64,000 nucleotides of DNA from Deferribacteraceae bacterium UBA6799 (GTDB lineage: Bacteria; Chrysiogenota; Deferribacteres; Deferribacterales; Geovibrionaceae). The notes beneath the pieces are model-generated. The model searched no databases. It had not been told where the DNA came from and saw only the letters and a list, made by a program, of their open reading frames with translations. Positions 32,294 to 39,033 of the stretch are shown here, piece after piece. How positions within the stretch are numbered: position 1 is the stretch's first letter; the number at the start of each line of letters is the position of its first letter. Position numbers and translations under genes: made by a program. Where the stretch lies: NCBI GenBank assembly GCA_002452335.1, contig DKFJ01000009.1, positions 1 through 64,000 of the forward strand, in the 5' to 3' direction.

Positions 32294-33151
32294 TTATCTG
32301 ATGTTTACGAAAACTTTTCTGCCCTGTTTGTATTCGCCGCGGATAATTTTGCCGCTTGCGGTGTTTTCCACCCGGACAATTTTTCCTTCGTAGGCGTCTT
32401 CCTGAAGCACGCCGGAAGCGAAAATCTCCAGATTGTTGGATTTATAGACTATTGTTACGGATGTGTCTTTCAGGGCGTCCGGTTTTTTCTCCACTATGGA
32501 TGTGGTGACCGGTCTGGCGGATGATATATTCTGTCTGGCTATAAAACCCCGGGGCGAATCTATGGGTTCGCCGTGTACCTTCGACAGATCGGTGCGGAAC
32601 AGAGCCACTTTGTCCGCTATCTCTTCGCCTTTCTTTACCGGAGCCGTGGTGACGTAGACATCTTTGAAAGCTGTTATGGATACGCTGTAGTTGGATTTTT
32701 TAAACCCGTTGTCCAGTGTCACGGAGATGTTTCCGAATCTCTGGACGGGGATCTCTATTGTGTATTTCTGATCTTCGGCTGTGTAGAACTCTCTGGACAT
32801 TCTTACAGTATCCACTTCCACATCCATGTCGGGATACATTACCGCCAGCTGGTTCTTCAGGTCTTCCTTCAGGCGCTCCTCTGTTATCACATATCCTTTT
32901 CTTTTGAACGTGACCTCGCCGGGCTGGGCGCCTCTGATGCCGTATTTGTTTATGATATACATAGACATCTGTCTGTTGATCATTTTTTCCTGTCCGTAGT
33001 CCAGTCCGCAGAAGATATCGTCATTGATGCCTATGGCGGGGAAGATATCCTTCAGCGTTACGCACTCGGAATCTATCAGCAGTGTGGCGGCGTTAGCCGT
33101 GAACAGGGCTGATACGGAAAAAAATACAACGAACAGAAATCTTTTAAGCAT
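32294..33151 (-). CDS. flgA: Flagellar P-ring assembly chaperone FlgA
   Basis: A 285-residue periplasmic protein with signal peptide (MLKRFLFVVFFSVSALFTANA). The C-terminal half is the SAF/FlgA domain: VYVTTAPVKKGEEIADKVALF, GFIARQNISSARPVTTSIV, VTIVYKSNNLEIFASGVLQEDAYEGKIVRVENTASGKIIRGE. It is somewhat longer than enterobacterial FlgA (about 220 residues). It helps assemble the P ring. It lies six bases after flgG, before flgH. Confidence 0.93.
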   Translation of the reverse strand: MLKRFLFVVFFSVSALFTANAATLLIDSECVTLKDIFPAIGINDDIFCGLDYGQEKMINRQMSMYIINKYGIRGAQPGEVTFKRKGYVITEERLKEDLKNQLAVMYPDMDVEVDTVRMSREFYTAEDQKYTIEIPVQRFGNISVTLDNGFKKSNYSVSITAFKDVYVTTAPVKKGEEIADKVALFRTDLSKVHGEPIDSPRGFIARQNISSARPVTTSIVEKKPDALKDTSVTIVYKSNNLEIFASGVLQEDAYEGKIVRVENTASGKIIRGEYKQGRKVFVNIR

Positions 33152-33157
33152 TATATA

Positions 33158-33946
33158 TTACCTTTTAAGGCTGTTAACCACCTGAAGCATGTCATCCGCT
33201 GTCTGGATGGCTTTTGAGTTTATCTCATACGCTCTCTGGGCGGTAATCATGTTTACCATATCTTCTACCACGCTTACGTTGGACATTTCAAGAACTCCCT
33301 GAGCAACACTGCCGAAGTTCTCCTCTCCGGGTGTGCCTGTAACTGGGTCTCCGCTGGCTCCTGTGGGCAGATAGAAGTTTTTTCCTATCGATTTAAGTCC
33401 TGACGGGTTGATGAATCTGGCCAGCTCTATCTGTCCTATCTCCTGCGCCTCGTTCTGGTTGGGCAGGGTCACGCTGATGGTTCCGTCCTCGCCGAATGTG
33501 ATGGCTGTGGTGTCGTCCGGAACTGTTACGGCGGGTTCGAGCAGATAGCCGTTTTCGTTTACGAGGTTTCCGTTTGAGTCTATTTTCAGAGAGCCCGCTC
33601 TGGTGTAGCCTATCTCGCCGTTGGGCAGGGTGAACTGAAAATATCCGTCACCCTCTATGGCTATATCCAGATCCACGTCTGTGGACTGAAAACTGCCCTG
33701 TGAGTGAACTTTTTCTATGGCGGAGACTTTTGTACCCAGACCCACCTGAATGCCTGTGGGGTGGGTGAGTCCTGCGGCGGATATTGATCCGGCGGGTTTT
33801 ATCTCCTGATATATGAGGTCCTGGAAGAAGGCTCTGGACTTCTTGAAGCCGACGTTGTTAACGTTTGCCAGGTTGTTGGATATGGTATCTATGTTTGTCT
33901 GCTGAGCTGTCATGCCGGAGGCGGCTGTCCATAATGTTCTAAACAT
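33158..33946 (-). CDS. flgG: Flagellar distal rod protein FlgG
   Basis: A 262-residue rod protein: N-terminal MFRTLWTAASGMTAQQTNIDTISNNLANVNNVGFKKSRAFFQDLIYQ, a central GDGYFQFTLPNGEIGYTRAGSLKID block, and a C-terminal EMSNVSVVEDMVNMITAQRAYEINSKAIQTADDMLQ. Size is exactly typical. It lies between flgF and flgA. Confidence 0.97.
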   Translation of the reverse strand: MFRTLWTAASGMTAQQTNIDTISNNLANVNNVGFKKSRAFFQDLIYQEIKPAGSISAAGLTHPTGIQVGLGTKVSAIEKVHSQGSFQSTDVDLDIAIEGDGYFQFTLPNGEIGYTRAGSLKIDSNGNLVNENGYLLEPAVTVPDDTTAITFGEDGTISVTLPNQNEAQEIGQIELARFINPSGLKSIGKNFYLPTGASGDPVTGTPGEENFGSVAQGVLEMSNVSVVEDMVNMITAQRAYEINSKAIQTADDMLQVVNSLKR

Positions 33947-33957
33947 CTATATACTCC

Positions 33958-34722
33958 TTAACTGAATGAACCGACTGTATTTATCGCCTGATTGTTCATG
34001 TCGTCTATGGACTGAACAAGTTTCTGATATGTCTCAAACTCTCTGTTGGCCTCTACCATTCTCACCATTTCCTGCATGGGGTTGACGTTGCTGCCTTCGA
34101 GAAATCCCTGCTCCAGCCCCGGATACTGAGAATCCACCGGTATTGTGTCTATGGCGGCGAAGAGGTTGGAGCCTATCTTCTGAAGATTTTTCGTATCCTC
34201 GAACTGGGCTATGGCTATTCTGCCTGTAGCGACCCCGTCCACATATATCTCGCCTGTGTTGGACACATCGAACATGCCTTCCTGATTAACCGGGATAGGC
34301 TGAGCAGTGGTGAGGCTTGAGAGCACCTTATAGCCCTCCTGTGTCGCCAGATCGCCCTCTGTGTCCACCGTGAAGTCGCCGTTTCTGGTGAAACGGATGC
34401 CGAAAGGCGTGTCCACGGCAAAATATGCATCTGGATTTGTAAGCGTCAGGTCAAGGCTTCTGCCTGTCTCTTTCATGTATCCTATGCTGAAATCCGTGGA
34501 GATGTCGTCCAGTCTGGTTGTGGCGTTTATCATCTTGTTATAGTCGCTGTTGCGGATGATGTCGTCCGGCGTTCCGGTGGGGTTCGCCAGATACTGGGAA
34601 AAAGTAGCCACATCCCTTTTATATCCTTTGGTGTCGATGTTCGCGAGGTTGTTCGCTATGACGTCGACCCTCTTCTGCTGCATCATAAGTCCGCTGGCGG
34701 CGGTATAGAGTCCGTTCAGCAT
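33958..34722 (-). CDS. flgF: Flagellar proximal rod protein FlgF
   Basis: A 254-residue rod protein related to FlgG. N-terminus MLNGLYTAASGLMMQQKRVDVIANNLANIDTKGYKRDVATF, middle NPDAYFAVDTPFGIRFTRNGDFTVDTEGDLATQEGY, and C-terminus EGSNVNPMQEMVRMVEANREFETYQKLVQSIDDMNNQAINTVG. The start is one base from the stop of the upstream lipoprotein, so they are tightly coupled. Confidence 0.96.
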   Translation of the reverse strand: MLNGLYTAASGLMMQQKRVDVIANNLANIDTKGYKRDVATFSQYLANPTGTPDDIIRNSDYNKMINATTRLDDISTDFSIGYMKETGRSLDLTLTNPDAYFAVDTPFGIRFTRNGDFTVDTEGDLATQEGYKVLSSLTTAQPIPVNQEGMFDVSNTGEIYVDGVATGRIAIAQFEDTKNLQKIGSNLFAAIDTIPVDSQYPGLEQGFLEGSNVNPMQEMVRMVEANREFETYQKLVQSIDDMNNQAINTVGSFS

Positions 34723-34723
34723 G

Positions 34724-35461
34724 TTATTTCTCCTCCTCGGGCTGGTCAGACAGGGAGGCTGTCTGAGTGAGATACATGTCTTTTGCCTTGGCTATCGCCT
34801 TTTGCAGGGCTGTGGGGTCTCCGTGAGCCTCCGGCAGTCCCTTTGTCAGTATATAGCTGATGCCTTTCATGGTCAGCGCTCTGACCGGAAGGGCGTCTTT
34901 TTCTGAGTAATACCAGAAGTTTCTGTCAGACGAGCTTTCCACTCTGACAGAGGAGATGAAGATGGGCATGTCCAGCTTATTCATTATAGAGAATGAGACG
35001 TTTGAGGAATTTGTTCCGTGTCTCTTCTCGAAAGATTCCTTAACATTCATCACGGCGATGTATTCCGCCTGATTGATATCGTCCACGGGGATGGCATATT
35101 TGCCCATGGCCAAGAAATTAGCCAGCTGACGCTTAAGCTCTGTGTCGAAATGATATTTTCCGCCGCTGTCTGTTATTCTGGGCGGAACGATATAGATGAA
35201 CCTGCCGGGTTCCAGTGTTTTTGCGGCGGCGGAGTTGTATGACGCTATTTTTTCCTTGGTCTTGTCTATCAGCAGGGATGAGATGTTCGAGTTGATCTCT
35301 ATGGACGCCAGCACCAGAAAATATCCGGTGTTGAGGTCTATGATGTCCCCCACAGTGTTGTTGACAACTGTGGTGGAATCGTCCAGCAGCGTGACCGCCT
35401 TGTCCACGCATCCGGTTGTCAGCATCATCGCTATCATCAGAACAGGAAATATTTTCAGCAT
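34724..35461 (-). CDS. Unrecognised lipoprotein heading the flagellar rod/ring operon
   Basis: A 245-residue predicted lipoprotein with lipobox LTTGC (Cys18). I do not recognise the family. Residues about 60-200 read like a small periplasmic alpha/beta domain: PGRFIYIVPPRITDSGGKYH.., FLAMGKYAIPVDDINQAEYIAVMNVKESF, and FSIMNKLDMPIFISSVRVES. The tail is charged and carries QPEEEK. As the first gene behind a sigma-54 promoter, one base from flgF, it is a strong candidate for an uncharacterised flagellar outer-membrane or basal-body component, loosely comparable in position and type to FlgO/FlgP-like lipoproteins. That role is inference from context. Confidence 0.75.
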   Translation of the reverse strand: MLKIFPVLMIAMMLTTGCVDKAVTLLDDSTTVVNNTVGDIIDLNTGYFLVLASIEINSNISSLLIDKTKEKIASYNSAAAKTLEPGRFIYIVPPRITDSGGKYHFDTELKRQLANFLAMGKYAIPVDDINQAEYIAVMNVKESFEKRHGTNSSNVSFSIMNKLDMPIFISSVRVESSSDRNFWYYSEKDALPVRALTMKGISYILTKGLPEAHGDPTALQKAIAKAKDMYLTQTASLSDQPEEEK

Positions 35462-35484
35462 GATTCACTCCTTGAATGTGGAGA

Positions 35485-35500
35485 AGCAATGAACGTGCCA
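35485..35500 (-). promoter_or_regulatory. Sigma-54 promoter of the flagellar rod/ring operon
   Basis: Minus-strand TGGCACGTTCATTGCT matches the -24/-12 consensus TGGCAC-N5-TTGCW at every defined position. The expected start point is about 12 bases before the lipoprotein ATG at 35461, whose AAGGAG site follows. Confidence 0.88.
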
Positions 35501-35513
35501 CAAAAAAGACAGT

Positions 35514-35528
35514 TGCAAATAATTTGCA
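35514..35528. promoter_or_regulatory. 7-1-7 palindrome, candidate Fur/Zur-family operator
   Basis: TGCAAAT-A-ATTTGCA is a perfect 7-1-7 inverted repeat, the geometry of Fur-family boxes. It lies 20 bases before the start of the Fur-family gene, next to a possible -10 box TATGAT (35531-35536). It also lies close to the divergent sigma-54 promoter. Confidence 0.65.
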
Positions 35529-35547
35529 TCTATGATATCCGGATTAT

Positions 35548-35967
35548 ATGGAAAAGTGTAAAGCGGATAACCTGCTCAAGGTTACAAATACTGTAAAAAC
35601 AGAGCCTAGGGAAGAGCTGCTGAGGCTGATACTCAATAGTGATGCTCCTGTGACGGCAAGCGATTTGCATAGTATGGTGAAGGATAAGGGAACTGACCTT
35701 GCCACCGTATACCGCGCGCTGAAGGTTTTTACCGAAAAAGGTCTGGTGAGAACGGTTCATGCCGAAGGCTCACAGGTTTTTTATGAAAAATCCTGCGAGC
35801 ATAACCCGCCGCATCCTCATTTTTTCTGCGAGTCCTGCGGAAAACTGGAGTGCATGAAACCGTACGGCTTTGATGAGTCGGCTCTTTTTATGAGGCTGGC
35901 TAAGGACAGAGACGTGCGTTCGGTTGAGCTTGTAATTAAAGGGAGGTGTACGGTATGTACAGGTTAA
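35548..35967 (+). CDS. Fur-family metal-responsive regulator (probably Zur-like)
   Basis: A 139-residue winged-helix regulator. The DNA-binding part contains DLHSMVKDKGTDLATVYRALKVFTEKGLVRTV. The dimerisation part has the CESCGKLEC motif (Cys94, Cys97) and a C-terminal CTVC (Cys134, Cys137), forming the structural zinc site, plus the HFFC sensing-site region. The overlapping downstream gene encodes a zinc-type binding protein with a His-rich loop, so a zinc regulator is the best guess. A 7-1-7 palindrome in its own promoter suggests autoregulation. Confidence 0.88.
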   Translation: MEKCKADNLLKVTNTVKTEPREELLRLILNSDAPVTASDLHSMVKDKGTDLATVYRALKVFTEKGLVRTVHAEGSQVFYEKSCEHNPPHPHFFCESCGKLECMKPYGFDESALFMRLAKDRDVRSVELVIKGRCTVCTG

Positions 35968-36848
35968 TTATTTTTTGTTTTGCGGCGCTGTTCGCTCTGC
36001 CGGCCTTTGCCAGGGTGAGCGTAGTGGTGACCCTGACCCCTCAGAAATATATTGTAAAGGGTATTGCCGGCGACAGGGCGGATGTGAGCGTGATGGTTCC
36101 GATCGGTTCCAGCCCGCATATATATGAACCGAAGCCTAAGCAGATGACGGATCTTTCACGGGCGGATGTTTATCTGTCCATAGGCGACCCGTCCGAGCAC
36201 GCATGGCTGGATAAGTTCGCGGATATGAATAAAAAGATGCTGATAGTCCACACCGACAAAGGTATCAAAAAACTGGATATGGCAGCGCATCACCATGACG
36301 AAGACGGCGATCATGATGATCACGATGAACACGGAGAGCACGAAGACCACGATCATGGGCACGGGATGAAAGATCCCCACATCTGGCTCGATCCTGTTCT
36401 GCTGAGCGTTCAGGCGGATACCGCCGCTAAGGCGCTGATCAAGGCTGATCCCGCTAACGCTTCCTTTTACGGCGCTAATCTGAAAAAATTTCAGGCTGAT
36501 ATGAAAGCGCTGGATAAAAAGATCTCTGGATTGGCGAAGAAGACCGGAAACAAAAAGTTTATGGTATTTCACCCGTCATGGGGCTATTTCGCCGCCAGAT
36601 ACGGCTATGAGCAGATCCCTGTGGAAGTGGACGGCAAAGCCCCCAAGGCTCAGGAGCTGGTGGAGCTTATAAAAGAGGCGAAAGAGCATAATCTGAAGAT
36701 AATATTCGTTCAGCCCCAGTTCTCTAAGAAAGAGGCGGAGACCATCGCCAGGGAGACCAAGGCGAGAGTGTTTCCCATCAATCCTCTGGCGGAGAATGTA
36801 GGCGATACGCTTATAAAGGCCGCTAAGGCGATTTACGATAATCAATAA
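35955..36848 (+). CDS. znuA: Zinc/manganese ABC transporter substrate-binding protein, ZnuA-like
   Basis: A 297-residue cluster A-I binding protein. A signal peptide (LIIFCFAALFALPAFA) is followed by VVVTLTPQKYIVKGIAGDRADVSVMVPIGSSPHIYEPKP with ligand His55, a His/Asp/Glu-rich loop (about residues 111-137) of the kind that marks zinc-specific ZnuA, then DPHIWLDP with His142. HPSWGYFAARYGYEQ supplies a further ligand region. I start at the ATG at 35955, which has GGGAGG at 35941-35946; it overlaps the regulator gene by 13 bases. The permease and ATPase genes (znuB, znuC) are not here. Confidence 0.9.
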   Translation: MYRLIIFCFAALFALPAFARVSVVVTLTPQKYIVKGIAGDRADVSVMVPIGSSPHIYEPKPKQMTDLSRADVYLSIGDPSEHAWLDKFADMNKKMLIVHTDKGIKKLDMAAHHHDEDGDHDDHDEHGEHEDHDHGHGMKDPHIWLDPVLLSVQADTAAKALIKADPANASFYGANLKKFQADMKALDKKISGLAKKTGNKKFMVFHPSWGYFAARYGYEQIPVEVDGKAPKAQELVELIKEAKEHNLKIIFVQPQFSKKEAETIARETKARVFPINPLAENVGDTLIKAAKAIYDNQ

Positions 36849-36851
36849 TAT

Positions 36852-36877
36852 AAAGGCGGGTTTCCCCGCCTTTTTTA
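36852..36877. terminator. Intrinsic terminator after znuA
   Basis: AAAGGCGGG / CCCGCCTTT stem with a TTTC loop and a T-run. It separates znuA (plus) from the convergent radical SAM gene (minus). Confidence 0.88.
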
Positions 36878-37819
36878 TTTTCTGAAGTAAAAATCCTCTC
36901 CGTTCACATTCGTTATCTCGAACTCTGACAGGTCGGCGGATTTCAGTTTTTCCTGAACCGTGGATTCCGTTACGCCGAATACCATAGAAATATCTTTTAT
37001 GCTGCACGGGCGCATGGTGAGCAGTCTGTCCATCTCTTCCCCGGTCATGTGTCCGCCGGAGAAATCTCTTATATAGTTGCCGACAGGCTCAACGTTTATG
37101 CCTTTTGATTTCAGATACAGAGCGGTGTCTATGAGAAACTCAGGCGCCACCGTCACAGCTCTGGAAAAAGCGGGCGGGCGGTGTACTGTGTTCAGCTGGA
37201 CTATCTCATAATCGCATTGAGTAATGATTTCGGCGATCTTTTCAATTTCGTCCCTGTTGTCGTTGACGCCTCGGCATAGAAGGATCTCTATGAGCAGGCG
37301 TCCCTTATATTCTTTGGAAAAACCGATGAGCGCCCTGTTTATCTCCTCTATGTCCAGTGATCTGTGGGGCGCGCAGACATGCTTGTATGTCTCTTTTGTG
37401 GCGGCGTCTATGCTGGGGACTACCACATCGGCGTTCATCAGCTCGCTTCTGACGTTGGGGTCCGTCAGCAGAGTGCTGTTTGTCAGCACGCCCACGGGGA
37501 TGTCCACGAACTTTTTCGCCTCATTTATTATATAGCCCAGATCGGAAGAGAGTGTGGGTTCTCCAGCTCCCGTGATGGTTACTATGTCCAGCCCGTCTTT
37601 CAGCCCGGGATAAAATTCCCTCAGTTCGGCGATTATCTCGTCCGGGTCATAGAACCGCTGGCGCTCGGTTGTGCAGGATGTTGTTCTGCCCACCTCGCAG
37701 TAGATACAGTTCAGGGTGCATATCTTATGGGGGATTATATCCACTCCCAGAGACCTTCCCAGTCTTCTGGACGGCACAGGTCCGAACAGGTAGCGGTATC
37801 CCTTTGATTTTTCGTACAT
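36875..37819 (-). CDS. Radical SAM protein with C-terminal winged helix (COG0731-like)
   Basis: A 314-residue radical SAM protein. The N-terminal RYLFGPVPSRRLGRSLGVDI precedes the cluster motif CTLNCIYC near residues 33-40. DIVTITGAGEPTLSSDLG follows. The last 55 residues (GEEMDRLLTMRPCSIKDISMVFGVTESTVQEKLKSA) form a small helix-turn-helix-like domain. Homologues are related in their core to wybutosine-synthesis radical SAM proteins but their reaction is unknown. It is divergent from the hydrogenase genes. Confidence 0.85.
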   Translation of the reverse strand: MYEKSKGYRYLFGPVPSRRLGRSLGVDIIPHKICTLNCIYCEVGRTTSCTTERQRFYDPDEIIAELREFYPGLKDGLDIVTITGAGEPTLSSDLGYIINEAKKFVDIPVGVLTNSTLLTDPNVRSELMNADVVVPSIDAATKETYKHVCAPHRSLDIEEINRALIGFSKEYKGRLLIEILLCRGVNDNRDEIEKIAEIITQCDYEIVQLNTVHRPPAFSRAVTVAPEFLIDTALYLKSKGINVEPVGNYIRDFSGGHMTGEEMDRLLTMRPCSIKDISMVFGVTESTVQEKLKSADLSEFEITNVNGEDFYFRK

Positions 37820-37861
37820 TTTATCCCTCTATATAAAACTATAATAATATATTAGTCATAC

Positions 37862-37891
37862 TATACAAAATTGCAATAACGGTGTTATAAT
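37862..37891 (+). promoter_or_regulatory. Candidate promoter of the hydrogenase operon
   Basis: A good -10 box TATAAT (37886-37891) with a weak -35 TATACA 18 bases upstream. It lies 35 bases before the small-subunit start. The surrounding DNA is AT-rich; no convincing FNR or sigma-54 site was found. Confidence 0.4.
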
Positions 37892-37926
37892 GAGTATAGG
37901 TGTAAAATCTTATCTGGAGGTAGATG

Positions 37927-39033
37927 ATGAGTCTGAAAGAGATCATGCGTACCTGCGGAGTCAGCAGAAGAGATTTTCTGCAATACTGTACAGCAGTTGG
38001 AGCGACACTCGCTCTGCCCGCTGCATTCACTCCACAGATAGCGGACGCCCTGGAAAACGAAGACAACAGACCACCTGTTGTATGGATGGAATTTCAGAGC
38101 TGTTCAGGAGACACGGAGGCGATACTTCGTTCCGGACGTCCTAAGATAGGCGAGCTGATTCTGGATGTTATCTCTCTCGATTATAACGAGGTGGTAATGG
38201 CGGCATCCGGACATCTGGCGGAAGAGGCGAAGAACGCCACGCTGGAAAATTATAAGGGTAAATATCTTCTTATCATAGAGGGAGCTGTTCCTGTGGATGA
38301 TGACGGTGTTTACTGCTGCGTGGCAGGTGATTCCGCTGTGAATCATCTGAAAAAAGCCGCCGCGGGAGCCGCCGCGGTTATCTGCGTGGGCAACTGTTCC
38401 TGCTATGGCGGTATCCCCGCCGGGCATCCCAACCCCACAGGGGCGAAGGGTGTTCAGGATATTCTGAGCGGAGTTCCCATCGTGAACCTGCCCGGATGTC
38501 CTATGAATGCGGACAACCTCACCGCGCTTGTTGTGCATTTCCTTGTTTTTGGTGCTCTGCCCGCTGTAGACAGACATCTGAGACCGAAATTTGCCTATGG
38601 CAAGCGTATCCATGACAACTGCGAGCGCAGAGCGCACTTTGACGCCGGACAGTATGTTGAAAAATGGGGCGATGACGCTCATAAGCAGGGCTGGTGTCTC
38701 TATAAAATGGGATGCAAAGGTCCGGAAACTTTCCACAACTGCCCGACGATCAGGTTCAACGACGGTCTGAGCTGGCCTGTTATGGCGGGACACGGATGTG
38801 TCGGATGCGCAGAGCCCGGTTTTGTGGACACTATGGCTCCCATATACCGCAGACTGCCCGCTGTTCCCGGATTCGGTGTGGAATCCACAGCGACCAAGCT
38901 GGGTATTAAAATCGCCGCAGGCGCCGCTGTCGTATTCGGCGTTCACGGCATCATAAATCTCTTCCGCAACAAAGGCGTTGTGAAGGAAGTAGAGAAAGAA
39001 CACCTTGATAATAAAGACGAAGGGGGCAAATAA
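37927..39033 (+). CDS. NiFe hydrogenase small subunit, Tat-exported, membrane-anchored
   Basis: A 368-residue group 1-type small subunit. It has a twin-arginine signal (SRRDFL near residues 13-18) and a C-terminal TM helix (IKIAAGAAVVFGVHGIINLF) with a charged tail. Iron-sulfur ligands appear in CVGNCSCYGG, LPGCPMNAD, the His/Cys set around RIHDNCERRAHFD and CLYKMGCKGP, and HGCVGCAEPGF. The proximal-cluster motif reads WMEFQSCSGDTEA, where the usual second Cys (C..C) is Asp62, leaving Cys59. The ATG at 37927 is better spaced from GGAGG than 37924. It overlaps the large-subunit start by one base. Confidence 0.95.
   Translation: MSLKEIMRTCGVSRRDFLQYCTAVGATLALPAAFTPQIADALENEDNRPPVVWMEFQSCSGDTEAILRSGRPKIGELILDVISLDYNEVVMAASGHLAEEAKNATLENYKGKYLLIIEGAVPVDDDGVYCCVAGDSAVNHLKKAAAGAAAVICVGNCSCYGGIPAGHPNPTGAKGVQDILSGVPIVNLPGCPMNADNLTALVVHFLVFGALPAVDRHLRPKFAYGKRIHDNCERRAHFDAGQYVEKWGDDAHKQGWCLYKMGCKGPETFHNCPTIRFNDGLSWPVMAGHGCVGCAEPGFVDTMAPIYRRLPAVPGFGVESTATKLGIKIAAGAAVVFGVHGIINLFRNKGVVKEVEKEHLDNKDEGGK

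Noticed and set aside
38104..39003. 299-codon minus-strand frame across the hydrogenase small subunit
   Set aside because: Antisense to a gene with conserved cluster ligands; no ribosome site or motif.
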